Assembly (NCBI RefSeq): GCF_026017845.1
Contig: NZ_CP100416.1
Span: 1,954,200-2,018,199, forward strand
Length of the DNA stretch: 64,000 nucleotides
Source of the DNA: Amycolatopsis mediterranei
Lineage (GTDB): Bacteria; Actinomycetota; Actinomycetes; Mycobacteriales; Pseudonocardiaceae
Direction of reading: 5' to 3'
Of this stretch, positions 52,895-63,452 are shown piece after piece. Below the pieces are notes generated by a model, which saw only the letters and a list, made by a program, of their open reading frames with translations, was not told the DNA's origin and made no database searches. Position 1 is the stretch's first letter; each line of letters begins with the position of its first letter. The position numbers and the translations under genes are program-made.

Positions 52895-53221
52895 TCGTGT
52901 GCCTCCAGCGGTTTCGGCGGCACGCCGAATACACCCGAGATGACCAAGGGGAAATGGACCGAATGGACTAACAATTGTCGGCCATTCACGGTCTCGGGTG
53001 TACCGTGCCGTTTCCTACTGGTCGGTACGCTAACGACGGCCTTGCTGGGAGACAAGAACTTGAGCAGGATCACGGGGTCACGGGCTGGTAACCGCGCATT
53101 TCTTGTCCGGGGCTGACAAACGGACCCGATCTTGTTGTCAGCGGAGGAAAAGAAACTCCGCTCGCGACCCCGCCCGCGCTTGACGAACCACCCCGGTTTG
53201 TCAATTCCCGCGCACCGCAGC
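52895..53221 (-). promoter_or_regulatory. mce operon control region
   Basis: This gene-free, relatively A/T-rich stretch contains GACAAGAAC (53051-53059), TTTCTTGTCCGGG (53099-53111, shared with the secreted-protein cluster) and a dyad GCTGACAA (53112-53119) / TTGTCAGC (53135-53142) with perfect 8-bp arms. These repeated TTGTC/GACAA words look like binding sites of one regulator. No exact -10/-35 pair is claimed. Confidence 0.55.
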
Positions 53222-53346
53222 GGACGACACGCGTACGTGACCGGACGACACGCGTACTCAGGCGGACGACACGCGGAAGCCGGGCAGGCGTGGCCGTGTC
53301 GTCCGTCCAGGTACGCGTGTCGTCCTTGCGGGTACGCGTGTCGTCC
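53222..53346. repeat. Phased 3+3 repeat with 21-bp period
   Basis: GGACGACACGCGTAC starts at 53222 and 53243, and a shortened GGACGACACGCG at 53264, exactly 21 bp apart. The inverted form ends at 53304 (short), 53325 and 53346, again 21 bp apart. The whole can fold into one giant hairpin. It lies 14 bp after the LLM-family gene stop (minus strand), so it may end that transcript. Confidence 0.85.
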
Positions 53347-53359
53347 GGCCGGGTACGGG

Positions 53360-54352
<993 letters not shown>

Positions 54353-54360
54353 AACCGGGG

Positions 54361-55740
54361 TCAACGCCCCGGTGCCGTCATTGCTTCCCGAAGCGCGGCC
54401 GGATCACCGCCGCGGAAGGTCACGACGCCGTCCGGGCGCACGAGCAGGGCGTCGGCCGGGGCGTCCGGGCAGGCGGCTGTGACGATCTTCACGTCCGGAC
54501 CGGCGGCTTCTCTCAGGTCGGCGCGGTCGGCGAAGTCGAACAGCACGGTCCGCGCGGCGCGCATGACTTCCGCCACGCGGATCGGCTCGCCGCCGACGGT
54601 CAGGGGCAGGTCGGGCACGTACGGCAGCTCGTCGGCGTCCCGCAGGAGCCCGGCCAGGTGCCGGGTCGCCTCGGGAAACGCGGCCAGCTCGCCGAAGAGC
54701 GTCCGCAGGGCGTCGCCGTCCTCGCCGGTCAGGCGGTCGAGCAGGGCCTGGACGCGGGTCTGCGTCAACGTCCGCGCGGCCACCGGGTGCCGCTCGGCGT
54801 GGTAGCTGTCGAGCAGCGCCTCCCCGGCGGTTCCGCGCACGACGGCGGCGAGCTTCCAGCCCAGGTTGACCGCGTCCAGCAGCCCGACGTTGAGCGACGA
54901 CCCACCGGCCGGGAAGAGGTGCGCGGCATCGCCGGCGAGCAGCACGTGCCCGGCCCGGTACCGGACGGCGAGCCGCGCCGAACTCGCCGTCCGCGACAGC
55001 CAGAGCGGTTCCCCGAGCGGCAGGTCGGTGCCGAGGACCCGCCGGACGGCGTCGCGGAACTCGGCCAGGGTCGGCTCGCCGGGTGGCTCCGGCGTCACTT
55101 CGCGCACGCCGGCGATCACGACGCCCGGCGTCAGCGACGTCACTAGCACGCGGCCGCCGGGCCGGCGGTTCCAGCCGCGCTCCAGTCCCGCCACCGTGGC
55201 GAAGAGGTCCACGTCCGCCCGGAAATGCCCGAGGCGCATCAGCTCGTCGCCGGTGGTGCCGGGGAAGCCGATGCCGGCCAGCTCGCGGACGCGGCTGTGT
55301 GCGCCGTCGCAGCCGGCGATGTACCGCGGCTCGATGCGGTACTCGCCGTCCGGGCCGCGGACGGTGCCGAGGTCCACCAGTTCGTGACCGCGCCGGATTT
55401 CGGCGCCGAGCTCGGTCGCGCGCTCCTCCAGCAGGGCCTCCATCCGTGGCTGCTGCAGCATGAGCGCACGCAGCGGCGCGTCCGGCCCGGAGAAGTGGAG
55501 GGGGACCGGCCCGAACGGGAAGCCGGGGACGGGGCCGGCGAACGTCGCCTCGGCCCGGAACCGGTCGAGGAGTCCCCGGTGGTCCAGCTGCTCGACGATC
55601 CGGCCGCCGAGCCCGTTCGCCCGCGGCCGCCGGTCCGGTTCGGTCCGCCGGTCCAGGACCACCACCTTCGCGCCGCCGAGCCGCAGCTCCGCCGCCAGCA
55701 TCAGGCCCACCGGGCCCGCTCCGATCACCGCGATTTCCAT
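54361..55740 (-). CDS. FAD-dependent aromatic-ring-type monooxygenase
   Basis: A 459-aa class-A flavin monooxygenase. The FAD-binding [21 protein letters not shown] is at the start, [10 protein letters not shown] is the middle motif, and [21 protein letters not shown] is the second flavin motif. A thioredoxin-like C-terminal domain is partly present ([20 protein letters not shown]). It resembles PgaE/RdmE- and rifampicin-monooxygenase-type enzymes. The start is at the second of two adjacent ATGs, better spaced from GGGAGG. It is divergent from the small HTH gene with shared operators. Confidence 0.9.
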   Translation of the reverse strand: MEIAVIGAGPVGLMLAAELRLGGAKVVVLDRRTEPDRRPRANGLGGRIVEQLDHRGLLDRFRAEATFAGPVPGFPFGPVPLHFSGPDAPLRALMLQQPRMEALLEERATELGAEIRRGHELVDLGTVRGPDGEYRIEPRYIAGCDGAHSRVRELAGIGFPGTTGDELMRLGHFRADVDLFATVAGLERGWNRRPGGRVLVTSLTPGVVIAGVREVTPEPPGEPTLAEFRDAVRRVLGTDLPLGEPLWLSRTASSARLAVRYRAGHVLLAGDAAHLFPAGGSSLNVGLLDAVNLGWKLAAVVRGTAGEALLDSYHAERHPVAARTLTQTRVQALLDRLTGEDGDALRTLFGELAAFPEATRHLAGLLRDADELPYVPDLPLTVGGEPIRVAEVMRAARTVLFDFADRADLREAAGPDVKIVTAACPDAPADALLVRPDGVVTFRGGDPAALREAMTAPGR

Positions 55741-55755
55741 CATGCCCTCCCGGCT

Positions 55756-55794
55756 GTCAGTTCAAACTGACGACAATGTCAGGCTAGACTGACA
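55756..55794. promoter_or_regulatory. Twin dyad operators between divergent genes
   Basis: GTCAGTTCAAACTGAC (55756-55771; perfect 7-bp arms) and TGTCAGGCTAGACTGACA (55777-55794; 6-bp arms) share the TGTCAG half-site. TAGACT (55785-55790) inside the second dyad is a -10-like site 7 bp before GTG 55798, predicting a leaderless HTH-gene mRNA that operator binding would block. Confidence 0.65.
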
Positions 55795-55797
55795 CTC

Positions 55798-56001
55798 GTG
55801 GAAGCGGAAGAGCTTTCGGGACGCGTCTCGGAAACGGACCCGGCGGTGGCGCTGCGGGCGGTGGGCGCCCTGCACCGGCTCGCCGAGCAGGTGGAAGCGG
55901 CGGCCGTCGCGCACGCACGGGAGCGGGGCTGGTCGTGGGAGCAGATCGGGGACGCGCTCGGCGTCGCCCGGCAGTCCGTGCACGCCAAGTACGGGAAGTG
56001 A
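55798..56001 (+). CDS. Small helix-turn-helix protein
   Basis: A 67-aa protein, mostly helical: ALHRLAEQVEAAAVAHARERG then a helix-turn-helix WSWEQIGDALGVARQSVHAKYG. It is followed after 1 bp by the Clp-N gene. This small-HTH/Clp-N pair is common in actinobacteria; the HTH protein probably binds the twin dyads just upstream. GTG 55798 is likely leaderless. Confidence 0.85.
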   Translation: MEAEELSGRVSETDPAVALRAVGALHRLAEQVEAAAVAHARERGWSWEQIGDALGVARQSVHAKYGK

Positions 56002-56002
56002 G

Positions 56003-56473
56003 GTGCTCGTGCTCGACCGGCTGATCGCCAAGAGCCCGTTCGCCGTCGTGGTGACGGCGGCCCTGGAGGAGTCCCGCCGCCGCGGCGACCGGCGGCTCGG
56101 CACCGAACACCTGCTGCTGGGCCTGCTGCACGACCCGGACAGCGCGCTCGCGCTCGGCATCGGCCTGGCCGAGGCCCGTGCGGCGCTGGACCGCCTCGAC
56201 CGGGCGGCCTTGGCGGCGCTCGGCATCGAGGTCGAAGGCCTCCGCCCGGCCGAAGTCCCGGCGCGGCGCGGAAAGCTGACGCTGGGGGCGTTCACCTCCG
56301 GTGCGCGCGCGGTCGTCAACGAGGCGATCGGCGGGACGCCGCGGCCGCGGGATCCGGCGCAGCTGCTGCGGGTGCTGGTGAAGCTGAGCCCGCCCGACCC
56401 GGCGGCCGATCTGCTGGCGGAACTCGGCGTCGACCGGGAAGCGGTTCACCGGTGGCTGGATTCCCGCACCTGA
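56003..56473 (+). CDS. Clp N-terminal-domain protein
   Basis: A 156-aa protein made of Clp N-terminal repeats (PFAVVVTAALEESRRRG, RRLGTEHLLLGLLHDPDSALA, LTLGAFTSGARAVVNEAI) without any ATPase domain. It may be an adaptor or a sensor partner of the HTH protein encoded 1 bp upstream. A GTG at 56003 and another at 56009 are possible starts. Confidence 0.88.
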   Translation: MLVLDRLIAKSPFAVVVTAALEESRRRGDRRLGTEHLLLGLLHDPDSALALGIGLAEARAALDRLDRAALAALGIEVEGLRPAEVPARRGKLTLGAFTSGARAVVNEAIGGTPRPRDPAQLLRVLVKLSPPDPAADLLAELGVDREAVHRWLDSRT

Positions 56474-56528
56474 CCGCGCGCTTTTGGCTACGGTGGGCGA
56501 ACCGGAAAAGGAACAACGGGAGGACCGG

Positions 56529-59500
56529 GTGCCGCGTCCCGAGCGACCCTTGGATCCGGGGGACGATCTGCTGATCGAATTCGCCGCCGATCTCCGGCGG
56601 TTGCGCGAGAGCGCCGGAAATCCGACCTACCGCGAGCTCGGGCGGCGTGCGCACTACTCGGCGGGGACGCTCTCGGAAGCCGCCGGCGGGCGGAAACTCC
56701 CCAGCTTGGCGGTCACCCTGGCCTACGTACGGGCCTGTGGCGGGGTGCCGGGCGAATGGGAGGAACGCTGGCACGCCGTCGCCGAAGAGTCACGCGCGGT
56801 GCGTGCCGATTCACCGCCGGACTCCGAACCCGGCGAGATTCCGCCGTACGTCGGGCTGGCCGCTTTCACACCCGCCGACTCAGGGCGATTCTTCGGCCGG
56901 GAACGACTCGTCGAAAACCTTGTCGAACGCCTGGGGAGACAGCGTTTTCTCGCCGTCCTCGGCGCGTCCGGTTCGGGGAAGTCGTCCCTGCTGCGGGCCG
57001 GGCTGCTGCCTTCGGTGAAGGGGCCGGCCGTGCTGCTCACCCCCGGGCACCGCCCGCTGCAGGAGTGCGCGGTCAAGTTCGCCGCCGCGCTCGGCCTCGC
57101 GCCCGGGGCCCTGCTCGACGACTTCGCCGCGCACCCGCGCAACCTCGGCCTCTCCGCGCGTCAGCTGGCCGAGAGCGGGGAAGAAGACCTGGTGCTGGTC
57201 GTCGACCAGTTCGAAGAGGTCTTCACCCTCTGCCAGGACGACCAGGAGCGGGACCGCTTCCTCGACGCGCTCGTCAGCGCGACCACCGAACCCGGCAGCC
57301 GGACCCGGGTCGTCCTCGGCATCCGCACCGACTTCTACACCCACTGCGCGCGGCACGCCGAGCTCGCCGAGGCCATGCAGGACGCCCAGGTCCTGGTCGG
57401 CCCGATGACGACCGAGGAGCTCCGGCAGGCGATCTCGCGGCCCGCCGTCGACACCGGGTACCGCGTCGAGAACGCCCTGGTCTCCCGGCTCGTCGCCGAT
57501 GCCACCGGCCAGCCCGGCGTGCTGCCGCTGCTTTCGCACGCGCTGCTGGAAACCTGGCGGCGCCGCCGCGGCACCACGCTGACCCTCGCCGGGTACGAGT
57601 CGACCGGCGGCATCGAGCGGGCCATCGCGCAGACGTCCGAAGGCACCTTCGCGAAGCTTTCCCCGCGGCAGCAGCGGCTGGCGCGGCAGATCTTCCTCCG
57701 CATGACCGCGCTCGGCGAGGGCACCGAAGACACCAAGCGGCGCATCTCCCGCGCCGAGCTCGACGCCGACGACACCGACGACACCGACACCGCCGTCGTC
57801 CTCGGCGAGCTGGCCGCGGCCCGGCTGGTCACCCTCGACGACACCGGCATCGAGATCGCCCACGAAGCCCTCATCCGCGGCTGGCCGCGGCTGCGCGAGT
57901 GGCTCACCGAAGACCGCGAAGGGCTGCGCGTCCACCGGCAGCTCACCGAGGCGACCGGCGCCTGGGAGTCCGTCGACGAGGATCCCGGCTGGCTCTACCG
58001 CGGCACCCGGCTGGCCATCGCGCGGGAATGGGCCGCGCGCCAGGACTTCGCGCTGTCGCGGCGCGAACGGCGGTTCCTCGACGCGAGCCTCGCCGTCGAA
58101 CACGCCGAGGCGACCCGGGCCGCCGCACAGACCAGGAAACTGCGCCAGCTGGTCGCGCTGCTCGCCGTGCTGCTGGTCTTCGCGGTGGCTGCCACCGCCT
58201 ACGCCGTGCGCGCCGAGTCGACGGCCACCGAGCAGCGCAACGACGCGCTCGCCCAGAAGGTCGCCGGCCAGGCGCTGGCCATGCGCGCCACCAACCCCGC
58301 GCTGGCCGCGCAGCTCGCGCTCGCCGCGTACCGGCTGGATCCCGGGGCGGACGAGCGCAGCGGCCTGCTCGGCATGTTCGGCACGCCGTACGCGACCCGG
58401 CTCACCGGGCACACCGGCCGGGTCAACACCGTCACCCTCCGCCCGGACGGGCGGGTCATCGCCACGGCCAGCTGGGACGGCACGGCCCGGCTCTGGGACG
58501 TCCACGACCCGCACCACCCGGTGCCGCTCGGCGTGCTCGCCGGGCACGACGGCAACGTGAACAACGTCGCCTTCGCCTCCGACGGCCGGACCGTCGCCAC
58601 CGCGGGCTTCGACGGCACCGTCCGCGTCTGGGACGTCTCCGACCCGGCGCGGCCGGGGCCCGGCACCACGATCGAGCGGCACGAGGGCAAGGCCTACGCC
58701 GTGGCGTTCAGCCCGACCGCGCCGCTGCTCGCGACCGCCGACGTCAAGGGCACGATCCGACTCTACGACACCACCGACACCGCCCACCCGCGGCCGGCGG
58801 GGGAGCTGACCGGACACACTTCCTACGTCAACAACCTCGCCTTCAGCGGCGACGGCCGGCTGCTCGCCTCCGCGTCGGCCGACAAGACCGCGCGCGTCTG
58901 GGACGTCGCTTCGCGCAGCCAGCTCGGCGTCGCGGCCGGGCACACCGACGTCGTGCACTCGGTCGCGTTCAGCCCCGGCGCGCCCGTCCTCGCCACCGCG
59001 AGCCAGGACCAGACCGCGCGGCTGTGGGACATCGCCGACCCGGCCCACCCGGCGCCGCTGTCCTCGCTCACCACGCACAAGGCGATCGTGCGCTCGGTGG
59101 CGTTCACCGCCGACGGGCGCACGCTCGCCACCACCGGCTTCGACCGCACGGCCCGGCTGTGGGACGTCGCCGACCCGCGGCAGCCACGGGAACTGCAGTC
59201 GCTGCCCGGGCACATCGGCGCGGTCGTCTCCGCGGTGTTCACCCCCGACGGCCGGACGCTCGCCACCGCCAGCGACGACCAGTCCGTGCGGCTCTGGGAC
59301 CTGCCCGGCCCGGCCATCCCCGCGCACCCGGCCCAGGCCTGCCACCTCGCTTTCGGCCCCGCGGGCAAGCTGCTGGTTTCCGGCGGCTACGACCAGACGG
59401 TGCGGCTGCACGACCGCACCGACCCCCGCGCTCCACGGACCTCGGCCACGATCGGCGGGTTCGGCGACGCGGTCTGCGGCGTCGCCGTCAGCCCGGACGG

Positions 59501-60329
59501 CCGGACCCTGGCCACCGGCAGCTGGGACCACACGATGACGCTGCGGGACATCACCGACCCGGCCGCGCCCGGGCCGCCGGTGGTGTTCAACCGGCTCCAC
59601 GACGACGTCGACGCGGTCGTCTTCAGCCCGGACGGCCGGCTGCTCGCCACCGCGGGCGACGGCCACACGGCCCGGCTCTGGGACCTCGCCGACCGCACCC
59701 GGCCGGTGGAGATCGCGAAGCTCGAAGGCCACACCGACGACGTCCACGCGATCGCCTTCAGCCCCGACGGCCGCACGCTCGCCACCGCCGGCTGGGACCA
59801 CACCGCGCGGCTGTGGGACATCTCGTCGCCCCGCGCCCCGCGGCCGCTCGCGAAGCTGACGGGGCACACCGACACGATCTTCTCGATCGCCTACAGTCCC
59901 GACGGAAAGCACGTCGCGACCGGCAGCGCCGACCGCATGGTGCGCCTGTGGGACGTCACGGACCCGGCGCACGTGCCGCCCCCGGAAGTGCTGGACGGCC
60001 ACGCCGACCTGGTCATGTCGGTGTCCTTCAGCGGTGACGGCCGGACGCTGGCGTCCGGCAGCTACGACCGGACGATCCGGCTGTGGGACGTCGCGACGGC
60101 GAAGCCGTACGCGGTGCTGCCCGAGCAGCGCGACCGCGTCTACGCCGCGCAGTACGCCCCGGACGGCCACACCCTCGCCGGGGCGAGCGGCGACGGGACC
60201 GTACGGTTCTGGGAAGCCGATCCGGACCGGGCGGCCGAGCGGATCTGCGCGGCGGTGTCACCCCGGATCACCCCGGCCGAGTGGAGCGAAAGCTTCCCGG
60301 ACCTCGATTACGCCCCACCCTGCCCCTGA
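56529..60329 (+). CDS. HTH-nSTAND ATPase-WD40 protein
   Basis: A 1266-aa protein. Residues about 10-80 form a helix-turn-helix-type domain (ELGRRAHYSAGTLSEAAGG). The nSTAND ATPase has Walker A in LGASGSGKSSLLRAG (about 146-154) and Walker B in LVLVVDQFEEVF (about 220). A membrane helix (LVALLAVLLVFAVAATAYAV, about 537-558) precedes about fourteen WD40 repeats (from about 620), enough for two seven-blade propellers. GTG 56529, with GGGAGG 6 bp upstream, is preferred over TTG 56484. STAND proteins are signal-triggered switches; whether this is a regulator or an immune-type sensor is unknown. Confidence 0.9.
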   Translation: MPRPERPLDPGDDLLIEFAADLRRLRESAGNPTYRELGRRAHYSAGTLSEAAGGRKLPSLAVTLAYVRACGGVPGEWEERWHAVAEESRAVRADSPPDSEPGEIPPYVGLAAFTPADSGRFFGRERLVENLVERLGRQRFLAVLGASGSGKSSLLRAGLLPSVKGPAVLLTPGHRPLQECAVKFAAALGLAPGALLDDFAAHPRNLGLSARQLAESGEEDLVLVVDQFEEVFTLCQDDQERDRFLDALVSATTEPGSRTRVVLGIRTDFYTHCARHAELAEAMQDAQVLVGPMTTEELRQAISRPAVDTGYRVENALVSRLVADATGQPGVLPLLSHALLETWRRRRGTTLTLAGYESTGGIERAIAQTSEGTFAKLSPRQQRLARQIFLRMTALGEGTEDTKRRISRAELDADDTDDTDTAVVLGELAAARLVTLDDTGIEIAHEALIRGWPRLREWLTEDREGLRVHRQLTEATGAWESVDEDPGWLYRGTRLAIAREWAARQDFALSRRERRFLDASLAVEHAEATRAAAQTRKLRQLVALLAVLLVFAVAATAYAVRAESTATEQRNDALAQKVAGQALAMRATNPALAAQLALAAYRLDPGADERSGLLGMFGTPYATRLTGHTGRVNTVTLRPDGRVIATASWDGTARLWDVHDPHHPVPLGVLAGHDGNVNNVAFASDGRTVATAGFDGTVRVWDVSDPARPGPGTTIERHEGKAYAVAFSPTAPLLATADVKGTIRLYDTTDTAHPRPAGELTGHTSYVNNLAFSGDGRLLASASADKTARVWDVASRSQLGVAAGHTDVVHSVAFSPGAPVLATASQDQTARLWDIADPAHPAPLSSLTTHKAIVRSVAFTADGRTLATTGFDRTARLWDVADPRQPRELQSLPGHIGAVVSAVFTPDGRTLATASDDQSVRLWDLPGPAIPAHPAQACHLAFGPAGKLLVSGGYDQTVRLHDRTDPRAPRTSATIGGFGDAVCGVAVSPDGRTLATGSWDHTMTLRDITDPAAPGPPVVFNRLHDDVDAVVFSPDGRLLATAGDGHTARLWDLADRTRPVEIAKLEGHTDDVHAIAFSPDGRTLATAGWDHTARLWDISSPRAPRPLAKLTGHTDTIFSIAYSPDGKHVATGSADRMVRLWDVTDPAHVPPPEVLDGHADLVMSVSFSGDGRTLASGSYDRTIRLWDVATAKPYAVLPEQRDRVYAAQYAPDGHTLAGASGDGTVRFWEADPDRAAERICAAVSPRITPAEWSESFPDLDYAPPCP

Positions 60330-60449
60330 TCGGCGCGCGTTGTTGTTCGGCGTTGTTGTTCGGTGGGTGAGCGCGGACACCGAACAACCCGGATCGGCTA
60401 GACATGCCCTTGGACGCGCTCGTCCGACGACGTTCGTTTCACCGGGGGT

Positions 60450-60509
60450 CTGAAGGGCTCCTTCGAGGGCACGGGAACCCGCCTCCCGCCCCGCGAAGGG
60501 GCCCTTCAG
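60450..60509. terminator. Palindromic element between convergent genes
   Basis: CTGAAGGGCTCCTTCG (60450-60465) and CGAAGGGGCCCTTCAG (60494-60509) pair at 15 of 16 positions around a 28-bp loop. It lies between the convergent WD40 and helicase stops and may end both transcripts. The rest of 60330-60539 holds no gene. Confidence 0.65.
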
Positions 60510-60539
60510 CGTCTCGCGCCCCGAATCAGGCGCCCGGGC

Positions 60540-62654
60540 TCAGGCGGCCGGGATCCAGTCCGGGTTCGAGGCCAGCACGATCAGCTGCTGCGTCGCGCGG
60601 GTCAGCGCCACGTACAGCACCCGGCGGCCGGTCGTCGATTCGGTGATCAGGTCGACCGGCTCCACCAGCACCACCGCGTCGTACTCCAGGCCCTTCGAAT
60701 CCAGGCTGCCCACGACCTTCAGCCGCTCGTCCGCCAGCCCCGGCAGCCAGCCCGCGACCTCCGGCACCCGGTCCATCGCCGTGATGACGCCGACCGTGCC
60801 CTCGACCGCGCCCAGCAGTTCCTTCACCGCCGCCTGCGTCGCCGCGGCCAGGCCGGCCGCCTCCACCGGGCGGACCTCCGGCTCCACGCCGGTGCGGCGG
60901 ACCGCCACCGGCAGCTCACCGGACTCCGCGTGCCCGGCCACCACCTTCGCCGCCAGGTCGAAGATCTCCGCCGAGTTCCGGTAGTTCGTGCGCAGCGTGA
61001 ACCGGCGCCGGGCCGTCTTGACGCCGAACGCCTGGTCCCGCGCCGAAGCCGCCTCCGCCGGGTCCGGCCACGAGCTCTGCACCGGGTCGCCGACCACCGT
61101 CCAGCTCGCGTACTTGCCGCGACGGCCCACCATCCGCCACTGCATCGGTGAAAGGTCCTGCGACTCGTCGACGACCACGTGCGAGTACTCGTCGTAGTGC
61201 TCCGGCCGCGTCGGCGCGCCGCCCGAGCGCTGCAGCTCGACCTCGATCACCTGGCGCCGCTTGCGCTTCGGCTCCGGCCCGATCAGGACGCGCAGCTCGT
61301 CCAGCAGCGCCACGTCCGCGATCGACCAGCCCCGCGACCGGTCCGCGAAGTCCGCGGCCAGCATCGAGATCTCCTGGCGGTTCAGGACGCCCTTCGCCGC
61401 CGAGGCCAGCCGCTTTTCGTCGGCCAGCCACTTGAGGATCTGCGCCGGGTACAGCACCGGCCACCACACGACGAGGAAGCGGTGGAAGTCGATCCGCTCG
61501 CCCAGGTCGGTGATCAGCTCGGCGCGGTCGAGCTGCCTGCCGTCGTCCTTCGCGTGCTCCTCGGCCTTCGCGGCGAGGGCGTCCAGCAGCATCTCGGCGG
61601 CCCGGATCCGCGACCGGTTCGGCGGCGCGCCCTGCGTGTGGGCCTTGCGGCGGACCTTCTCCAGCTCGCGCGCGTTCAGCTTCAGCACCTCGCCGCGGTA
61701 GACGATCCGCATCTCCTCCGGCGCTTCCGGCGGCGTGTCGCGCAGCGCGCGCAGCAGCACCTTCCGCATCCGCAGCGACCCCTTGACCGCGGCGAGCGGC
61801 GCCGCGTCCTGCCGCGTCGCCTCCAGCCCGTCGAGGACTTCGCCGAGCGCGCGCAGTTCGACGTTCGTTTCACCCATGGAGGGGAGGACCCGCGAGATGT
61901 AGCTGGTGAACACGCCCGACGGCCCGATGACCAGCACCCCGGCCCCGCCGAGCTGACGGCGGTAGCGGTAGAGCAGGTAGGCGGCGCGGTGCAGCGCGAC
62001 CGCGGTCTTGCCGGTGCCCGGGCCGCCGGTGATCTCGGTGACGCCCCGCCACGGCGCCCGGATGACCTCGTCCTGCTCCTTCTGGATGGTCGCGACGATG
62101 TCGCGCATCTTCTCGCCGCGCGAGCGGCCCAGCGCGGCCATCAGCGCGCCCTCGCCGACGATCTGCATGTCTTCGGGGACGGCGTCGGCGATCAGGACGT
62201 CGTCGTCGACGTCGAGGACGTTCTGGCCCGAGCAGCGGATCACGCGCCGCCGCACGACGTCCATCGGCTCCTCGGCCGTGGCCTGGTAGAACGCCGCCGC
62301 GGCCGGCGCGCGCCAGTCCGTGACGAGGTTGTCGAACTCGGCGTCGCGGATGCCGAGCCGGCCGACGTAGGTGCGTTCCCCCTCGCGGTCGTCGAGCCTG
62401 CCGAAGACGAGGCCTTCGTACTCCGCGTCGAGCGTCTGCAGCGTCTGGTTGGCGTGGTGGACCATCATGTCGCGCTCGAACAGCATCGACGCCTGCTCGA
62501 AGATCGCCTCGCGCTGCGCTCCCTGGCCGATCTCGTAGCCCTTCGTACGCATCGCCTCGGCCTGGGCCTTCAGTTCGTCCAGACGGGTGTAAACGCGATC
62601 GACGTGGGCTTGTTCGATGGCGATCTCGGCCCGTCTGACCCGAGGTTCGGACAC
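60540..62654 (-). CDS. HelD-type (UvrD-like) RNA-polymerase-associated ATPase
   Basis: A 704-aa superfamily-1 helicase-like protein. An N-terminal coiled-coil arm (EQAHVDRVYTRLDELKAQAEAM) precedes Walker A in ITGGPGTGKTAVALHRAAYLLYR; VVVDESQDLSPMQWRM is motif II; FTLRTNYRNSAEIFD is motif IV and VALTRATQQLIVL motif VI. The arm and the absence of UvrD accessory domains fit HelD/HelR, which frees stalled RNA polymerase and, as HelR, protects against rifamycins. AAGGAG lies before GTG 62654. No rifamycin-associated promoter element was seen. Confidence 0.88.
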   Translation of the reverse strand: MSEPRVRRAEIAIEQAHVDRVYTRLDELKAQAEAMRTKGYEIGQGAQREAIFEQASMLFERDMMVHHANQTLQTLDAEYEGLVFGRLDDREGERTYVGRLGIRDAEFDNLVTDWRAPAAAAFYQATAEEPMDVVRRRVIRCSGQNVLDVDDDVLIADAVPEDMQIVGEGALMAALGRSRGEKMRDIVATIQKEQDEVIRAPWRGVTEITGGPGTGKTAVALHRAAYLLYRYRRQLGGAGVLVIGPSGVFTSYISRVLPSMGETNVELRALGEVLDGLEATRQDAAPLAAVKGSLRMRKVLLRALRDTPPEAPEEMRIVYRGEVLKLNARELEKVRRKAHTQGAPPNRSRIRAAEMLLDALAAKAEEHAKDDGRQLDRAELITDLGERIDFHRFLVVWWPVLYPAQILKWLADEKRLASAAKGVLNRQEISMLAADFADRSRGWSIADVALLDELRVLIGPEPKRKRRQVIEVELQRSGGAPTRPEHYDEYSHVVVDESQDLSPMQWRMVGRRGKYASWTVVGDPVQSSWPDPAEAASARDQAFGVKTARRRFTLRTNYRNSAEIFDLAAKVVAGHAESGELPVAVRRTGVEPEVRPVEAAGLAAATQAAVKELLGAVEGTVGVITAMDRVPEVAGWLPGLADERLKVVGSLDSKGLEYDAVVLVEPVDLITESTTGRRVLYVALTRATQQLIVLASNPDWIPAA

Positions 62655-62848
62655 GCATGGCTCCTTGACAGCTTTTGGGATCGCCTCCGAGGGCGAAGAA
62701 CGACTCTACGCGGTGGCCCGGGCGGGGACACCCGTGTCCCGGTCATCCGCGCCGCGTGCCGTCCCCAGGCGCTTGCGGGGGTCCGGGTGGCGGAGCCCCC
62801 GGCGTGGGGTGCGGGGCGCGGCCCCGCAGGGCACTGCACAATCGGGGG

Positions 62849-63409
62849 GTGACCAGGATCGTGGCCGGGACGGCGGGCGGGCGGCGGCTGAAGGTGCCGC
62901 CGAAGGGCACCCGGCCGACGTCGGAACGCGTGCGGGAAGCCCTGTTCAACGCCCTCGGGACGGCCGGCGAGCTGGACGGCGCCCGCGTCCTCGACCTCTA
63001 CGCCGGGTCCGGCGCGCTCGGCCTGGAAGCCCTCTCCCGCGGCGCGGCGGACGCGCTGTTCGTGGAGTCCGACCGGCGCGCGGTGGAGGTCCTGCGCGGC
63101 AACGTCGCGGCGCTGGGGCTGGGCGGCACGGTCCGGGCCGGGCAGGTCGAGGCGGTGGTCGCGGCGCCCGCGCCCGCCTCGTTCGACCTCGTGCTCGCCG
63201 ACCCGCCGTACGCCGTGGACGCGGCGGCGCTCGGCTCCGTCCTGGCGGCGCTGGCCGCGGGCGGCTGGCTGGGGTCGTCGGCCCTGGTGGTGATCGAGCG
63301 CGCAGCCCGTGACGGCGAGCCGGACTGGCCGCCGGGCTTCGAGCAGGCGCGCGCGAAGAAGTACGGCGACACGGCCGTCTTCTGGGCGGAGTACACGGCT
63401 GTGGCGTGA
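62849..63409 (+). CDS. rsmD: 16S rRNA (guanine(966)-N(2))-methyltransferase
   Basis: Methylates G966 of 16S rRNA. A 186-aa class-I methyltransferase: TRIVAGTAGGRRLKVPP at the start, the AdoMet motif VLDLYAGSGALGLEALSRGA, and the catalytic ADPPY in VLADPPYAV. GTG 62849 directly precedes the family N-terminus. coaD follows, an arrangement conserved in actinobacteria. Confidence 0.95.
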   Translation: MTRIVAGTAGGRRLKVPPKGTRPTSERVREALFNALGTAGELDGARVLDLYAGSGALGLEALSRGAADALFVESDRRAVEVLRGNVAALGLGGTVRAGQVEAVVAAPAPASFDLVLADPPYAVDAAALGSVLAALAAGGWLGSSALVVIERAARDGEPDWPPGFEQARAKKYGDTAVFWAEYTAVA

Positions 63410-63452
63410 GCCACGCGGCGGAGACCGGGTCCGGCACGGTAGCGTCCGCGCC

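Noticed and set aside
53222..53346. Repeat cluster as a CRISPR array
   Set aside because: Units are 12-15 bp with 6-bp gaps, half are inverted, and there are no unique spacers or cas genes.
60540..62654. Annotating the helicase as UvrD or PcrA
   Set aside because: The N-terminal coiled-coil arm, length and motif spacing fit HelD-type proteins, and the accessory domains of UvrD/PcrA are missing.
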